From assembly GCF_002243345.2 (NCBI RefSeq), contig NZ_CP022655.2, forward strand, positions 3,226,501 through 3,290,500: a stretch of 64,000 bases of DNA, read 5' to 3'. The notes below the pieces were generated by a model that did not search any database, was not told where the DNA came from, and saw only the letters and a list, made by a program, of their open reading frames with translations. The stretch is from Paenibacillus sp. RUD330 (GTDB lineage Bacteria > Bacillota > Bacilli > Paenibacillales > Paenibacillaceae). This document shows, one piece after another, positions 1 through 8,730 of the stretch. Position 1 is the stretch's first letter; each line of letters starts with the position of its first letter. Made by a program: the position numbers and the translations under genes.

Positions 1-360
1 CGCAATTCGGATGGCTCCGCCGGCTGCCTGAACAGGGTTTTTGAACAGATAAGCCGGTCCCATCCAGACCGACTTCAATTCACGAATGCCGTTCCCGCTC
101 CGAATCAGCTCCGCCAGCTCCAGCCCGGTCCGGCCTCTCCCCGCCGCACGCTCAAAACCATCCCGCAGGTCGTCCGGAAAATCCTCGCCGAAGCGGATCA
201 CATCTCCCTGTCTCGTCCTCCCGAGAAAAAAGAGCGGCGCAGCCGAGCCGGACGGCTCGTTGACCGCGATCATCCTGCCGCAGCGACCGCTCTTGAACAA
301 AATATCCGCTTGAATCGCCATCAGTTCATAATCGCCGATCCTATCCGCCTTTCCCGCCAT
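1..360 (-). CDS. GNAT-family N-acetyltransferase, C-terminus cut by window edge
   Basis: An open frame reads from an ATG at 360 leftwards out of the window with no stop, giving 120 residues. It starts MAGKADRIGDYELMAIQADI and contains the stretch VNEPSG..APLFFLGRT followed by GDVIRFGEDFPDDL. I recognise this layout as the N-terminal half of a Bacillales GNAT-like protein in which the acetyl-CoA binding half lies further on; the substrate is unknown. A GGGGAAGG ribosome binding site precedes the ATG. It starts 27 nt after the stop of the solute-binding protein gene with no visible terminator between, so it is probably the last gene of that operon. The family call is from memory of similar N-termini. 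Confidence 0.6.
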   Translation of the reverse strand, partial: MAGKADRIGDYELMAIQADILFKSGRCGRMIAVNEPSGSAAPLFFLGRTRQGDVIRFGEDFPDDLRDGFERAAGRGRTGLELAELIRSGNGIRELKSVWMGPAYLFKNPVQAAGGAIRIA

Positions 361-387
361 TCTTCCTTCCCCCTTCCGCAAGCTCAA

Positions 388-1740
388 TCATCCTCCCGCA
401 TCTGCTTCAGCGGCTGATTGAATCCTTGCCGCCAGCGCCTCCGGAGTCAGCTCCGAATCCGTCCGCAGCAGCTCCTGTATCCCGTCATACATCGCCTCGG
501 TGACACCGGCGGGCAGCCGGACATCGAACACCGGCGTCAGGCGGACCTGGCGCATCAACGACAAATACTCCCTGAACAGCGGCGTCGACGCGCCCTCATT
601 GTAATCGGTCGGATGCGAGCCGGACAAGTCGCCTCTCTCGGCGGCCCGATTGGCCTGCTCCGAGCCGGTGAGCAGCTTCACGAGCTCCAATGCGCTCTCA
701 AGGCGTTCGCCGCTCAAGCCCGCCTTGAAGGCGATGCCCCAGCCGGAACCGCCGGATACCGTCAGGCCGCCGCCTTCTTGCCCGTCCGGTGCGGCGGCCG
801 GCGCCGGCAGCAGCGCCAGCCTGGTCTGCGCGGCTACATGCGGAGGCGCATCCGCGGCGAACGACGATACGGCCCAGCCGCCCTCCAGCACGACCGCCGC
901 TTTGCCCTGATAGTACAGCTCCCGCTGCTGCACGTTGTCGAGCGTTCCCCGATCGGCGTTCAGCAGCCCTTTGTCTGCCAGGCTGCGAACGGCCCGAAGC
1001 GCCTCCACGAACGGGGCGTCACTGTACTTGGCCGTGCCGGCGACGGCATCGTTCATCCACGCCTCTCCGACATAACGTTCCGCCAGCGTGCTGAACAGGC
1101 ACGAGCCTGCTACCCAGGCATCCCTGTTGCCGAACGAGATCGGCGTATAGCCCAGCTTCTTGAGCTTCTCCAGCGCCTGGAGAAGCTCCTCCCAGCTGTC
1201 CGGAAACCGTTCGTACCCCGCTTCGCGGAACATGGCGCTGTTGTAGAATACGAGCGAGGTCGCCGTAATCTGCATCGGGACGGCCGCCCGCCTGCCGTCG
1301 AAGGTGAAGTCGTCGAACGCCTCGGGCCTGAATCCGCCGCTCCAGCTAGGATCGGCCGCTAGAACGCCGTCCACCGGCTGGATCAAGCCGTTGCCGAGCA
1401 GCATCCGGGCATCCGAGCCGAGCACCATGAAGACATCCGGCAGAGCGTTTCCTGCTGCCAGCGTCTTGATTTTCTGCTTCAAGGCGTTGTTGTCCAGCAC
1501 ATCCTCGGCCAGCTCCAGGCCGGGATGCTCCCGGCGGAACTGGTCCACCAGCTCGCGATGGACGACATCGACGGCGGCGGTAGAGGTGGGCAGCCAGGAA
1601 TCCGTGAGCGTTATCCGCATCGGATCTCCCGTCCCCGCTGCAGGCGCCGCTGCCGGCGGCGACTCCGGATCGCTGCGGCAGCCGGCGGCGGCCGCGGCCA
1701 GAACCGCAAGCAGCAGCGCCGCCGCGATCCGCTTGATCAT
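388..1740 (-). CDS. Extracellular solute-binding lipoprotein (ABC sugar transporter type, SBP_bac_1)
   Basis: 450 residues, the normal size for family 1 carbohydrate-binding proteins. The N-terminus is a lipoprotein signal peptide: positive MIKR, a hydrophobic alanine/leucine core, and lipobox AAGC with the acylated cysteine at residue 21, followed by a Ser/Pro/Ala-rich linker. The mature part has typical SBP_bac_1 features such as LPDVFMVLGSD and an ALPAPAAAPDG...GGGLTVSGGSGWGI segment. It should bind a sugar or oligosaccharide outside the membrane. It begins 28 nt after the AraC-type regulator gene, and the histidine kinase is upstream of that, so the three probably form one operon. No permease genes accompany it, so it may feed a transporter encoded elsewhere or present ligand to the kinase. 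Confidence 0.88.
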   Translation of the reverse strand: MIKRIAAALLLAVLAAAAAGCRSDPESPPAAAPAAGTGDPMRITLTDSWLPTSTAAVDVVHRELVDQFRREHPGLELAEDVLDNNALKQKIKTLAAGNALPDVFMVLGSDARMLLGNGLIQPVDGVLAADPSWSGGFRPEAFDDFTFDGRRAAVPMQITATSLVFYNSAMFREAGYERFPDSWEELLQALEKLKKLGYTPISFGNRDAWVAGSCLFSTLAERYVGEAWMNDAVAGTAKYSDAPFVEALRAVRSLADKGLLNADRGTLDNVQQRELYYQGKAAVVLEGGWAVSSFAADAPPHVAAQTRLALLPAPAAAPDGQEGGGLTVSGGSGWGIAFKAGLSGERLESALELVKLLTGSEQANRAAERGDLSGSHPTDYNEGASTPLFREYLSLMRQVRLTPVFDVRLPAGVTEAMYDGIQELLRTDSELTPEALAARIQSAAEADAGG

Positions 1741-1768
1741 GAAGCATTCCCCCCTTGGCTCCAGCCGG

Positions 1769-3109
1769 CTATCGATTGCGGTAGTCCCGAGGGGACATTC
1801 CCGCGTGCTTCTTGAACATCAGCGAGAAATACTTGTAGTCCTGATACCCGACCTTGCAGGCGATATCCGCCGTCCTCATGCGGCTGCCCCGCAGCAGCCG
1901 CTGCGCTTCCTCCATCCTGTGCCTCGTCAGCCATTTGATGAAGGTCGTCCCCGTCTCTTCCTTGAACACCTTGCTCAGATGAGCCGCCGTCACTCCCGCA
2001 TGATGCGCCGCTTCCGCCAGTCCGATCGGCTTGTCGCCGTTCGCGGCGGCAAAGGCGATGACCTCCTTGACGAGACGGCTTGCGGCGCTGGGCTTGCGGA
2101 CGGCCTCTTCCGCGCATGCCCGGCCATCCGCCTCTTCGGCAAGCGCAGCCGGCTCAGCCTCCGGAAGCCGGCTATCGGGATTCGAGGCCAAGCACGCGAC
2201 AGCGCCTCCCCTCGCGGGATCAGCCTTCCGGCGAAGGGCGGCGAGAGCTTCGGCGTAGCCTCGTCCCGCATCCTCGAGACTCCAGAGCGGAAGAGAGGTT
2301 CCAGCCGCAACGGACACGCCCAGGCAAGCGTGGACATTTTCCGCAACCCGTTCCAATGCTTCCAAAGCGAGCTTCCCGCTCGGCACAGGGATGATCCCTG
2401 CCAGCCTGCCGGGGCGGATCGCCGTTATGCAGACCGGGTTCCCGGATGCGGCGGCGAGCGTTTCCTCGGCGATGTTCAGCAAGGCATATCCGTAAGCATC
2501 CAGCTCCGAGGGCGTGAGACGCTCCTGCAGCTGCCGGTAGCCGTCCACTTCGGCTGCGAATGCGGCGTAGGGAGGAGCTCCCAGCTCCATGCCCAGCAGG
2601 CGCGCCTGCTCGAGAAGCTCCTTCCGGCCGATCCTGCCTTCCAGCATCCCCGCGACCAGCCTCGACTTGAGCAGAGGAGCGCTCGCCCGGAACAGCTGTC
2701 CTCTCAGCTGCTCTCCTTGCCGCCGGAGCCTGCGCTCCTCCTCCTCGTCGCGAAGTCCCGATACGGTCTCCACCAGATTGTCGGCCAGCACCGGCTTGAG
2801 CAGGTAATGCCGGATGCCGAGCGCCATCGCCTCCTTGGCGCAGGCGAAGTCTTCATAGCCGCTCAGCAGCACCATTTCCACGTCGGGATACTGCTGCTTG
2901 ACCGTGCGCGCCAGCTCGATGCCCGACATGACCGGCATCCGGATATCCGAGAGGATGAGATCGACCGGCTCCTCCCGCAGCTTTTCCAAGGCTTCCGCCC
3001 CGTTGCGGGCTTCGGATGCGATCTCGACGCCGTAACGCTGCCAATCGATGGACATCCGTATTCCTCTTCGCACCATCTTCTCATCGTCAACCAGCATGAC
3101 CCTGAACAT
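1769..3109 (-). CDS. YesN-type response regulator, REC plus AraC DNA-binding domain
   Basis: 446 residues. Residues 1-120 form a receiver domain with the acidic pair DDE near the N-terminus and the phosphoacceptor Asp55 in LILSDIRMPVMSG. The middle (about 140-330) is a poorly conserved linker domain. The last ~100 residues are an AraC/XylS double helix-turn-helix: TAAHLSKVFKEETGTTFIKW and then IACKVGYQDYKYFSLMFKK. It should control carbohydrate genes in response to its cognate kinase, whose coding end overlaps its start by 23 nt, implying translational coupling. The downstream solute-binding protein is the likeliest co-regulated partner. Confidence 0.93.
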   Translation of the reverse strand: MFRVMLVDDEKMVRRGIRMSIDWQRYGVEIASEARNGAEALEKLREEPVDLILSDIRMPVMSGIELARTVKQQYPDVEMVLLSGYEDFACAKEAMALGIRHYLLKPVLADNLVETVSGLRDEEEERRLRRQGEQLRGQLFRASAPLLKSRLVAGMLEGRIGRKELLEQARLLGMELGAPPYAAFAAEVDGYRQLQERLTPSELDAYGYALLNIAEETLAAASGNPVCITAIRPGRLAGIIPVPSGKLALEALERVAENVHACLGVSVAAGTSLPLWSLEDAGRGYAEALAALRRKADPARGGAVACLASNPDSRLPEAEPAALAEEADGRACAEEAVRKPSAASRLVKEVIAFAAANGDKPIGLAEAAHHAGVTAAHLSKVFKEETGTTFIKWLTRHRMEEAQRLLRGSRMRTADIACKVGYQDYKYFSLMFKKHAGMSPRDYRNR

Positions 3110-4859
3110 GGACAGCCTCCCCCTCTGTGCATGGCTGGCGCACGGTAACGACCGTGCCTCTCCCCGGAATGCTACGGAATTCGAGACCGTAGCCGGCGCC
3201 GTAGTTCAGCCGGATCCGATCCCTGATATTGGGCAAGCCAAGGCCTCCCTCCCTGCGGCTTCCCTCGCCGGACTCGCCAGCCTCCAGCCGGTTCCGGATT
3301 TCCCGTTCATCCGCCCCGGCGCCGTCGTCGGCGACCTCGTAGAGAAGATCGCCTCCCTGGCGGTAGATCCGCAGCCGGATCACGCCTTCCCCGCCGCCCG
3401 CCTCAATGCCGTGGCGAACCGCATTTTCCACGATCGGCTGCAGCACGATCTTCGTCACCTTGCAGGGAAGGACGGAGAGATCGATCTCTTCCAGAAACCG
3501 GATTCCGCCGTCATGCCGCTTCTGCTGGATCGCCATGTAATGGCGGATATGCTCGACCTCCTTCTCGACGGTCGTGAAGCGGCTGCCGCTGTTCAGGCCG
3601 ATCCGGAACAGCTGGGAGAGGGAATTGATCATGAGCGACGTCTCGAAGGCGCGCTCCATCCGGCACATCCAGTAGATCATATCCAGCGTGTTGTAGAGGA
3701 AATGGGGATTGATCTGCTCCTCGAGCGCCTTCAGCTCCGCATCCTTCTGCTTCATCCGCGACACATGGACCTCGTTGATCAATTCATCCAGCTTGCGCGA
3801 CATCCGGTTGAAGCCATGCGACAGCAGGGCGATCTCGTCGCTGCCCTTCACCTCCATCTGCCCGCCGAAGTTCTCTCGCTCCACATGGCGCATGAGCACC
3901 CGGATCTTCTTCAGCGGCTTCAGCACCTTGGAGGCGAAGATGAGGATGAAGGCCAGGCAGACGGCCAGGCTCGCCAGCATGGAGGCGTAGGCGAAGCGCC
4001 GGATCACCGCTGCAGGCTCGGCTATTTGCCGCAGCGGCGTCAGCTCCACGATATGCCAATCGGGACGGCTCATCCGGTAGTACACCGCCAGGTAGCTCGC
4101 TCCGTCCAGCTCCGCGGCGTACTGGCCCTCGTCCGCGGAGCCGAGCCCGCCGGCTGGCAGCGGCGGAGGCGCGGCGCCTCCATCCGGACCGGTCTTCTCC
4201 GAGGTGAGCACGATCCGGCTGCCGTCCAGCAAGTAGAAGGGACTCTCTCCCGGCATGCCGCTTCGATACAGCTCGAGGATGCTGCTTTGCGGAATATTGA
4301 TTTTGAGCACGCCCAGCGAGCGGCCGACATCGTTGATATCCCGGATGTCCCGGATCATGGTGATGACCTTGATCTCCTTGTTCTGGACGTAGACGCTGTC
4401 GGGATACCAGCTGTCGCCTCCTTTCAGCTCCTTGGCGCGCAGCAGCCGGTCGGGAGGAATCGCGTTGAGCGCGCCCCTCGTGTCGATGCCCTTCTCGCCG
4501 AGATCCTGCAAATAGATCGAGAACAGATAAGGCTTGTTGAAGGCTTGCTCGTTGCAGATGGACAGGATTCGCGAGAGCTGCTTTTGCCGGGCGGCGGGAT
4601 CCTTCGAGGACAGATAGGCGGACACATCCCGATTCTGGATGAGATTCAGGGAAACGGTGTTGACGTCGTTCATCATCATGTCGAGATGGCTGGATACGGC
4701 ACGCGCGCTTTCCAGCTTCAGCTGGGCGACTTGGCTCTGAATGAGCTTTGTCGATTCAAAGGTCGAGAAACCGCTTACAATTACAAGCGGAATAACGGCC
4801 ACCGCCACGGTGAACAGCAGAACCTTGGATCTGAGGCTGAAAAACCGTCTGCTTCCCAT
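3087..4859 (-). CDS. YesM-type sensor histidine kinase
   Basis: 590 residues. A transmembrane helix lies near residues 12-34, followed by a ~250-residue extracellular sensor region (dCache-like by position), a second helix near 285-310, a HAMP linker that includes KVLKPLKKIRVLMRH, and a His_kinase domain with the LytS/YesM motif INPHFLYNTLD (phosphoacceptor His around residue 385). The ATPase domain has the N-box IVENAVRHGIEAGG, DDGAGAD and a GLGLPNIRDR G-box. It should sense an extracellular ligand and phosphorylate the overlapping YesN-type regulator. A promoter at 4916-4944 lies just upstream, making it the first gene of the kinase, regulator and binding-protein operon. Confidence 0.93.
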   Translation of the reverse strand: MGSRRFFSLRSKVLLFTVAVAVIPLVIVSGFSTFESTKLIQSQVAQLKLESARAVSSHLDMMMNDVNTVSLNLIQNRDVSAYLSSKDPAARQKQLSRILSICNEQAFNKPYLFSIYLQDLGEKGIDTRGALNAIPPDRLLRAKELKGGDSWYPDSVYVQNKEIKVITMIRDIRDINDVGRSLGVLKINIPQSSILELYRSGMPGESPFYLLDGSRIVLTSEKTGPDGGAAPPPLPAGGLGSADEGQYAAELDGASYLAVYYRMSRPDWHIVELTPLRQIAEPAAVIRRFAYASMLASLAVCLAFILIFASKVLKPLKKIRVLMRHVERENFGGQMEVKGSDEIALLSHGFNRMSRKLDELINEVHVSRMKQKDAELKALEEQINPHFLYNTLDMIYWMCRMERAFETSLMINSLSQLFRIGLNSGSRFTTVEKEVEHIRHYMAIQQKRHDGGIRFLEEIDLSVLPCKVTKIVLQPIVENAVRHGIEAGGGEGVIRLRIYRQGGDLLYEVADDGAGADEREIRNRLEAGESGEGSRREGGLGLPNIRDRIRLNYGAGYGLEFRSIPGRGTVVTVRQPCTEGEAVHVQGHAG

Positions 4860-4915
4860 CGTCTCACCGCCCGAAGCTGGAATGGATGGCAGGGCTTGAT
4901 CTCGGTTGTGCTCCT

Positions 4916-4944
4916 ATCATACGCCATCGCCCTCCGGGCGCCAA
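4916..4944 (-). promoter_or_regulatory. Predicted sigma-A promoter of the YesM/YesN operon
   Basis: On the minus strand, TTGGCG (-35) and TATGAT (-10) are separated by exactly 17 nt, about 57 nt before the kinase start codon. Four and five of six positions match the consensus respectively. This is a pattern match only. Confidence 0.5.
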
Positions 4945-5018
4945 GCGAACAAGTGATTGCTTCGGCCGCCGCTGACCGGGCGGCCGTCCTGGAGATGCCC
5001 GCAGCCAGCCGGCTGGAC

Positions 5019-5056
5019 AAAAAAAGCCGGTCCGGACGGGATCCGGAGCCGGCTGG
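5019..5056 (-). terminator. Rho-independent terminator after the yppC-like gene
   Basis: Read on the minus strand, a GC-rich stem pairs AGCCGGCTCCGGA with TCCGGACCGGCT and runs into a T7 tract. It lies 6 nt past the stop codon at 5062. Confidence 0.85.
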
Positions 5057-5061
5057 AATGC

Positions 5062-6636
5062 CTAGTCCATGCTTTCTTCCTCTGCGGGAGGAGCGGGCCG
5101 CAGAGACGGCTTGGCCGCGGCGCCGGCAGCTTGCGCGGCAAGCACGGCAAGCTCCACCTTGCCGAGCGCGATGCGGTAGTCGGCCGTCATCTCGAACGGA
5201 TGCGGCAGCGGCAAGCCGCGGAAATAAGGAAGGACGGAAGCGGCGCCCGCGAACCAGTCCCCCGGCTCCGGATCATCGACGGGACGATCCGACCAGGCCG
5301 CTTGCAGCGGCGGGCTGTAGAGGGGCTCCGCTCCTTCGCGCAGCCGTCCGCCGGAGAGGCGTTCCCGGTAGGCGGCGGTCGGCGGGGAACGGCGTACGGA
5401 TGCGTACATCTCGGGGGCGTAGTCGCTGCGCGACCCTGTATGACGGTTTTTTTTGACGAACTCAAGGACGCCCTCCGCCACACCCGGCACTCCGAACAGC
5501 AGCGCGTACAGCCGCTTGCCGAACTCGATCCGCTCCTTAAGATCGGAGAAATCCTCGAGAATGAGCCCTGCGAGCAGCGGTTCTCCGTTCTCGTCGCGGC
5601 CGTAAGGAAATACGACCTGGTTCAGCTGCAGCACCGACTGCATGCCGAAGTAGAACGTGCCCAGCACCTTGCGCCGGTAGTAGGCGTTCTGGACGACCCG
5701 GCTCTCGATGAAGTTCTGCTCGTTGACGATCAGCCCGATCGTCAGCGGCGCCGCATCGCCCGTGCGGAGGAACTGCTGCCAGACCGGCCGCATGAAGGCC
5801 GACACTCCGAGCGCCGGCAGCAGATGCAGCAGGCTGCGCCCGCTTCGCCTGCTCTCCTCGTACAGAAGCAGCTGTGCATAAGCGTCATGGAAAATAAGCG
5901 CGTTGGCTCTCTCCAGCATCCCGAAGCATACCCTTCGCTTGGCGGTGTCGAGCAGCCGGGGCAGCCATTCGCCTTGCAGATCGGTCATGTTCCAGCCGCC
6001 GTTGCGGCTCACCATATGGGCCAGCAGCGCCCAGTGGACCTCCGGGCGCCGCAGGTAGAACTGGCGGTAGGCTTCCGTCCGGGTCAGGTTGTTGCGGTTC
6101 ATCCGCGCGGTCTCGGCGCGGATGCGCTGCAGCAGCGCGGCATCTCCGGCAGGGCCGCCTGCTTGAGGCGGCGTTCCCGGCGCGGCCGCGGCTTCGATCG
6201 CCCATGCCGGATCGGGCGACGGCAGGCCTAGCTTGCTGGAGACGGCATGAGGATGCGGCAGCCAGCCCGGGGCAGGGAAGGAGGCTTTCTTGGCGGCAGC
6301 CCGCTCCAGCTTCTGCCAGGCGGCGCGCAGCTCCGCGACGGACGGAGCGGTCAGCGTCAGCGGAGCGGCCCGCTCTGCCAGCTCGCGGGAAGCCCGGCGG
6401 CTGCGCCGCTTGGCGGCCGCGTAGGCTGCCGCCGCCATAGGCAGCGCAGCCGGCAGCAGGAGCAGCCTCAGCAGCGGATGCTTGCGGGGGGCAGGAGCGT
6501 TTTTGACGTCAGGCGCAGCGTCGATGCCGCCATCCGCGCCCCCTCCGTCCGCCGCTTCCCGGATATCGGCCGCAAAGTCCTGCTTACCGGGCCGTTGCCG
6601 TTGTCCGTTCTCGTTTCCGGCCTTGCGTTCCTTCAT
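5062..6636 (-). CDS. DUF2515-family protein, YppC-like
   Basis: 524 residues from the ATG at 6636, which has GGGAGGAA upstream; a GTG at 6657 in the same frame overlaps that ribosome binding site and is less likely. An N-terminal basic, low-complexity part contains one hydrophobic stretch (LLRLLLLPAALPMAAAAYAA), a possible membrane anchor. The conserved core runs from about residue 150 to 410 and includes MNRNNLTRTEAY, HWALLAHMVSRNGGWNMTDL and LIFHDAYAQLLLYEESRRSG. These match my memory of the DUF2515 family (B. subtilis YppC), which has no known function. It is a monocistronic unit with its own terminator. Confidence 0.62.
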   Translation of the reverse strand: MKERKAGNENGQRQRPGKQDFAADIREAADGGGADGGIDAAPDVKNAPAPRKHPLLRLLLLPAALPMAAAAYAAAKRRSRRASRELAERAAPLTLTAPSVAELRAAWQKLERAAAKKASFPAPGWLPHPHAVSSKLGLPSPDPAWAIEAAAAPGTPPQAGGPAGDAALLQRIRAETARMNRNNLTRTEAYRQFYLRRPEVHWALLAHMVSRNGGWNMTDLQGEWLPRLLDTAKRRVCFGMLERANALIFHDAYAQLLLYEESRRSGRSLLHLLPALGVSAFMRPVWQQFLRTGDAAPLTIGLIVNEQNFIESRVVQNAYYRRKVLGTFYFGMQSVLQLNQVVFPYGRDENGEPLLAGLILEDFSDLKERIEFGKRLYALLFGVPGVAEGVLEFVKKNRHTGSRSDYAPEMYASVRRSPPTAAYRERLSGGRLREGAEPLYSPPLQAAWSDRPVDDPEPGDWFAGAASVLPYFRGLPLPHPFEMTADYRIALGKVELAVLAAQAAGAAAKPSLRPAPPAEEESMD

Positions 6637-6828
6637 ATGCCCGTCTTCCTCCCGCACCGAATCAGTCTGTTCCCAGTATAGTCTGAAAGCTTCCCGCTTA
6701 ATCCTCCGGACATCCGTTCATCGGCGACAGGGCGGAGACGGACGGCAGGCCAGACGTCCACGCGGCACCTGCGCCATAATGGAGCGCACATGACCGGCAG
6801 CCGGGCACCGGGGCCGCCGATCGGAGAT

Positions 6829-6857
6829 TTGCCGAAAGTCAGCGGACATACTATGCT
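6829..6857 (+). promoter_or_regulatory. Candidate promoter of the SRAP gene
   Basis: TTGCCG and TATGCT with a 17 nt spacer, about 58 nt before the start codon. Each box matches 4 of 6 consensus positions, so this is a weak prediction. Confidence 0.35.
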
Positions 6858-6915
6858 TATGGAAGCTGAAGGGCTGCGAGCATCCGGCTTTCGACTTTCT
6901 TGAGGAGGGACAACC

Positions 6916-7590
6916 ATGTGCGGACGTTATACGCTGACCGTCACGCTGGAAGAGCTCATGCTCCGTTTTTTGATCGGGGAAACGACGATCCCGCAGCTGG
7001 AGCCCCGCTACAACGTCGCTCCGGGCCAGATGGTCATGGCCGTCGTCAGCGACGGCAAGCACAACCGGCTGGGCGAGCTGAAGTGGGGACTGGTCCCGCC
7101 TTGGGCCGGCGAACCGAAGATCGGGAGCCGCATGCTCAACGCCAGAGCCGAAACGGCCGCTGCCAAACCGGCGTTCCGGGATGCGCTTCGCCGCAAGCGC
7201 TGCCTCATTCCTGCCGACGGCTTCTACGAGTGGCAGCGCACGGATTCGGGTAAGCAGCCGATGCGCATTACGCTCCGCAGCCGGGAGCCCTTTGCCATGG
7301 CCGGCCTCTACGAGACGTGGATATCGCCGGCTGGGGAACGCTTGTCCACCTGCACGGTGCTGACGACGTCTCCGAACGGGCTGATGGCCTCCATTCACGA
7401 CCGGATGCCGGTCATCCTGCGGCGGGAGGACGAGCCTCTGTGGCTGGACCGCGGCGTCCAGGATGCGGCCCTCCTGTCGCCGCTGCTCGTCCCCTATCCG
7501 GAGGAAGAGATGCACGCCTATCCGGTCGGCGCCGGCGTCGGCAGCGTCAAGAACGACTCGCATGAATGCATCGAGCCGCTTGTGGATTGA
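6916..7590 (+). CDS. SRAP-family (SOS response-associated peptidase) protein, YedK/HMCES-like
   Basis: 224 residues beginning MCGRYTLTV, so the catalytic Cys2 becomes N-terminal after methionine removal. The other family residues are visible: the Asn of MLNARAE, the Glu of DGFYEWQ, and the His of SIHDRMPVIL. Family members form a covalent thiazolidine link with abasic sites in single-stranded DNA, shielding them during replication. The start has a clear GGAGGG ribosome binding site seven bases upstream. It is one of few plus-strand genes here, is monocistronic, and ends in a strong terminator. Confidence 0.95.
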   Translation: MCGRYTLTVTLEELMLRFLIGETTIPQLEPRYNVAPGQMVMAVVSDGKHNRLGELKWGLVPPWAGEPKIGSRMLNARAETAAAKPAFRDALRRKRCLIPADGFYEWQRTDSGKQPMRITLRSREPFAMAGLYETWISPAGERLSTCTVLTTSPNGLMASIHDRMPVILRREDEPLWLDRGVQDAALLSPLLVPYPEEEMHAYPVGAGVGSVKNDSHECIEPLVD

Positions 7591-7593
7591 CCT

Positions 7594-7634
7594 CGAAAAG
7601 CCTTTCGGACATCCGAAAGGCTTTTCGCTTTTTT
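7594..7634 (+). terminator. Rho-independent terminator after the SRAP gene
   Basis: A perfect 16 bp inverted repeat starting CGAAAAGCCTTTCGGA with a CA loop is followed by CTTTTTT. It begins 4 nt after the stop codon. Confidence 0.92.
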
Positions 7635-7710
7635 GGAGAGGCGTCCATGACGGCTCTCCAGGATATTCCGCGGCTGCCGGCTCCGTCAGCCTCCGTTTCT
7701 GCCCGCCGCC

Positions 7711-8481
7711 TCATGCCGGCTTGGCTGCCGCGAGCACGAACCGGTGGCAGGTGACGTCCATCCAGCCCCGTCTTTCGATCTCCTCATGGATCCCTCTCAG
7801 CGCGTCGCGGTATGCGTCCGGAGAGAAGCCTTCGACCTGCCACTCGATAATGGTCAAGTAGCGGACGATGGCCCCGATATCGTAAAACCGGGTGTGCGTG
7901 AGAGCCTCGTCCTGCCAGAGCAGCTGCAAGCCCGCCGCTTCCAGCTCTCCGCATGTTTTGTCCAGCGTCCAGTCCGCATGGGCCGGCGGCGCCTGTCCGA
8001 GGCGCTCGTTGAACTCGCGGTCGTTGCTGCCGCCTACCTGCTGGGTGATGAATATGCCTCCGGGCTTCAGCACGCGGCGAAGCTCGGAGGCGCAGTACGA
8101 CTCATGCCGGTTAATGATCAAGTCGAACGACTCATCGGGATAGGGGATGTCATCGACTCGCTCGATGTAGGCCACTTGCACGCCTTCCTCTTCCAGCCTT
8201 CGGCGCGCGACCTCCACATTGGGCAGATATCCTTCCGTCGCCCTGGTGTCGGGAGGCAGCGGCTTGAGCCGCTGCAGGAACTCCCCTCCTCCCGTGCCCA
8301 TGTCGAGCATGGAGGAAGCGGCTTTTTTATAAGGCTCCAGCAGATTGCGGTAACTCCATGGGAGAGGATACTCGATCATGCGGCCGGTTGCCGTCAAATA
8401 CCCGAAGTCCCAGCCCGAGAAGGCCTCGCCGGAATCCTGCAGGCTTTCATCGAAGCCCATCCTCAGCCGGCCGCCGAACAT
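7711..8481 (-). CDS. Class I SAM-dependent methyltransferase
   Basis: 256 residues from the ATG at 8481, chosen because GGGAGG lies five bases upstream; longer in-frame starts reach back to 8592 and would overlap the DUF4177 gene. Motif I (LDMGTGGGEF, residues 59-68), the acidic end of strand 2 (ATEG), and the motif IV/post-IV region (DLIINRHESY, RVLKPGGIFITQQVGG) identify a Rossmann methyltransferase. The substrate is unknown. It lies directly downstream of the DUF4177 and GNAT genes on the same strand, so the three are probably co-transcribed. Confidence 0.85.
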   Translation of the reverse strand: MFGGRLRMGFDESLQDSGEAFSGWDFGYLTATGRMIEYPLPWSYRNLLEPYKKAASSMLDMGTGGGEFLQRLKPLPPDTRATEGYLPNVEVARRRLEEEGVQVAYIERVDDIPYPDESFDLIINRHESYCASELRRVLKPGGIFITQQVGGSNDREFNERLGQAPPAHADWTLDKTCGELEAAGLQLLWQDEALTHTRFYDIGAIVRYLTIIEWQVEGFSPDAYRDALRGIHEEIERRGWMDVTCHRFVLAAAKPA

Positions 8482-8501
8482 GGCATCCTCCCTGCTGCCG
8501 A

Positions 8502-8726
8502 TCATGCCTCCACCCATCGCTTGAAGATCATTACGATTCCCGTCGAGGCTCCCTCGTAACGGCTCGTATCGAAGGACGAGGCCAGCTCCCACCCTTCGGC
8601 TCCAAGCAGGTTCAGCCGGCCGTCGAGATCTTCGATGTTGATTTTGGTGCCCGTCCAGCCTCCGAATTGATGCTTGAGCGTTTTGTATTCCCAGCGTCCC
8701 ATTTCCATCATCCTTTCGATCGTCAT
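8502..8726 (-). CDS. DUF4177 domain protein
   Basis: 74 residues. The core WEYKTLKH...LNLLGAEGWELASSF matches the small DUF4177 family, whose function is unknown. Three in-frame ATG starts (8726, 8711, 8702) all have AAAGG-like sequence upstream; the second AAAGG, nine bases before the ATG at 8702, fits best with the conserved region starting MGRWEYKTL. The first start lies 4 nt after the stop of the preceding GNAT gene. Confidence 0.75.
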   Translation of the reverse strand: MTIERMMEMGRWEYKTLKHQFGGWTGTKINIEDLDGRLNLLGAEGWELASSFDTSRYEGASTGIVMIFKRWVEA

Positions 8727-8730
8727 CCTT

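Noticed and set aside
3048-5456. An 802-codon plus-strand open frame opposite the histidine kinase
   Set aside because: High GC makes antisense frames long. The minus strand carries complete kinase and regulator domains, and the plus translation has no recognisable motif.
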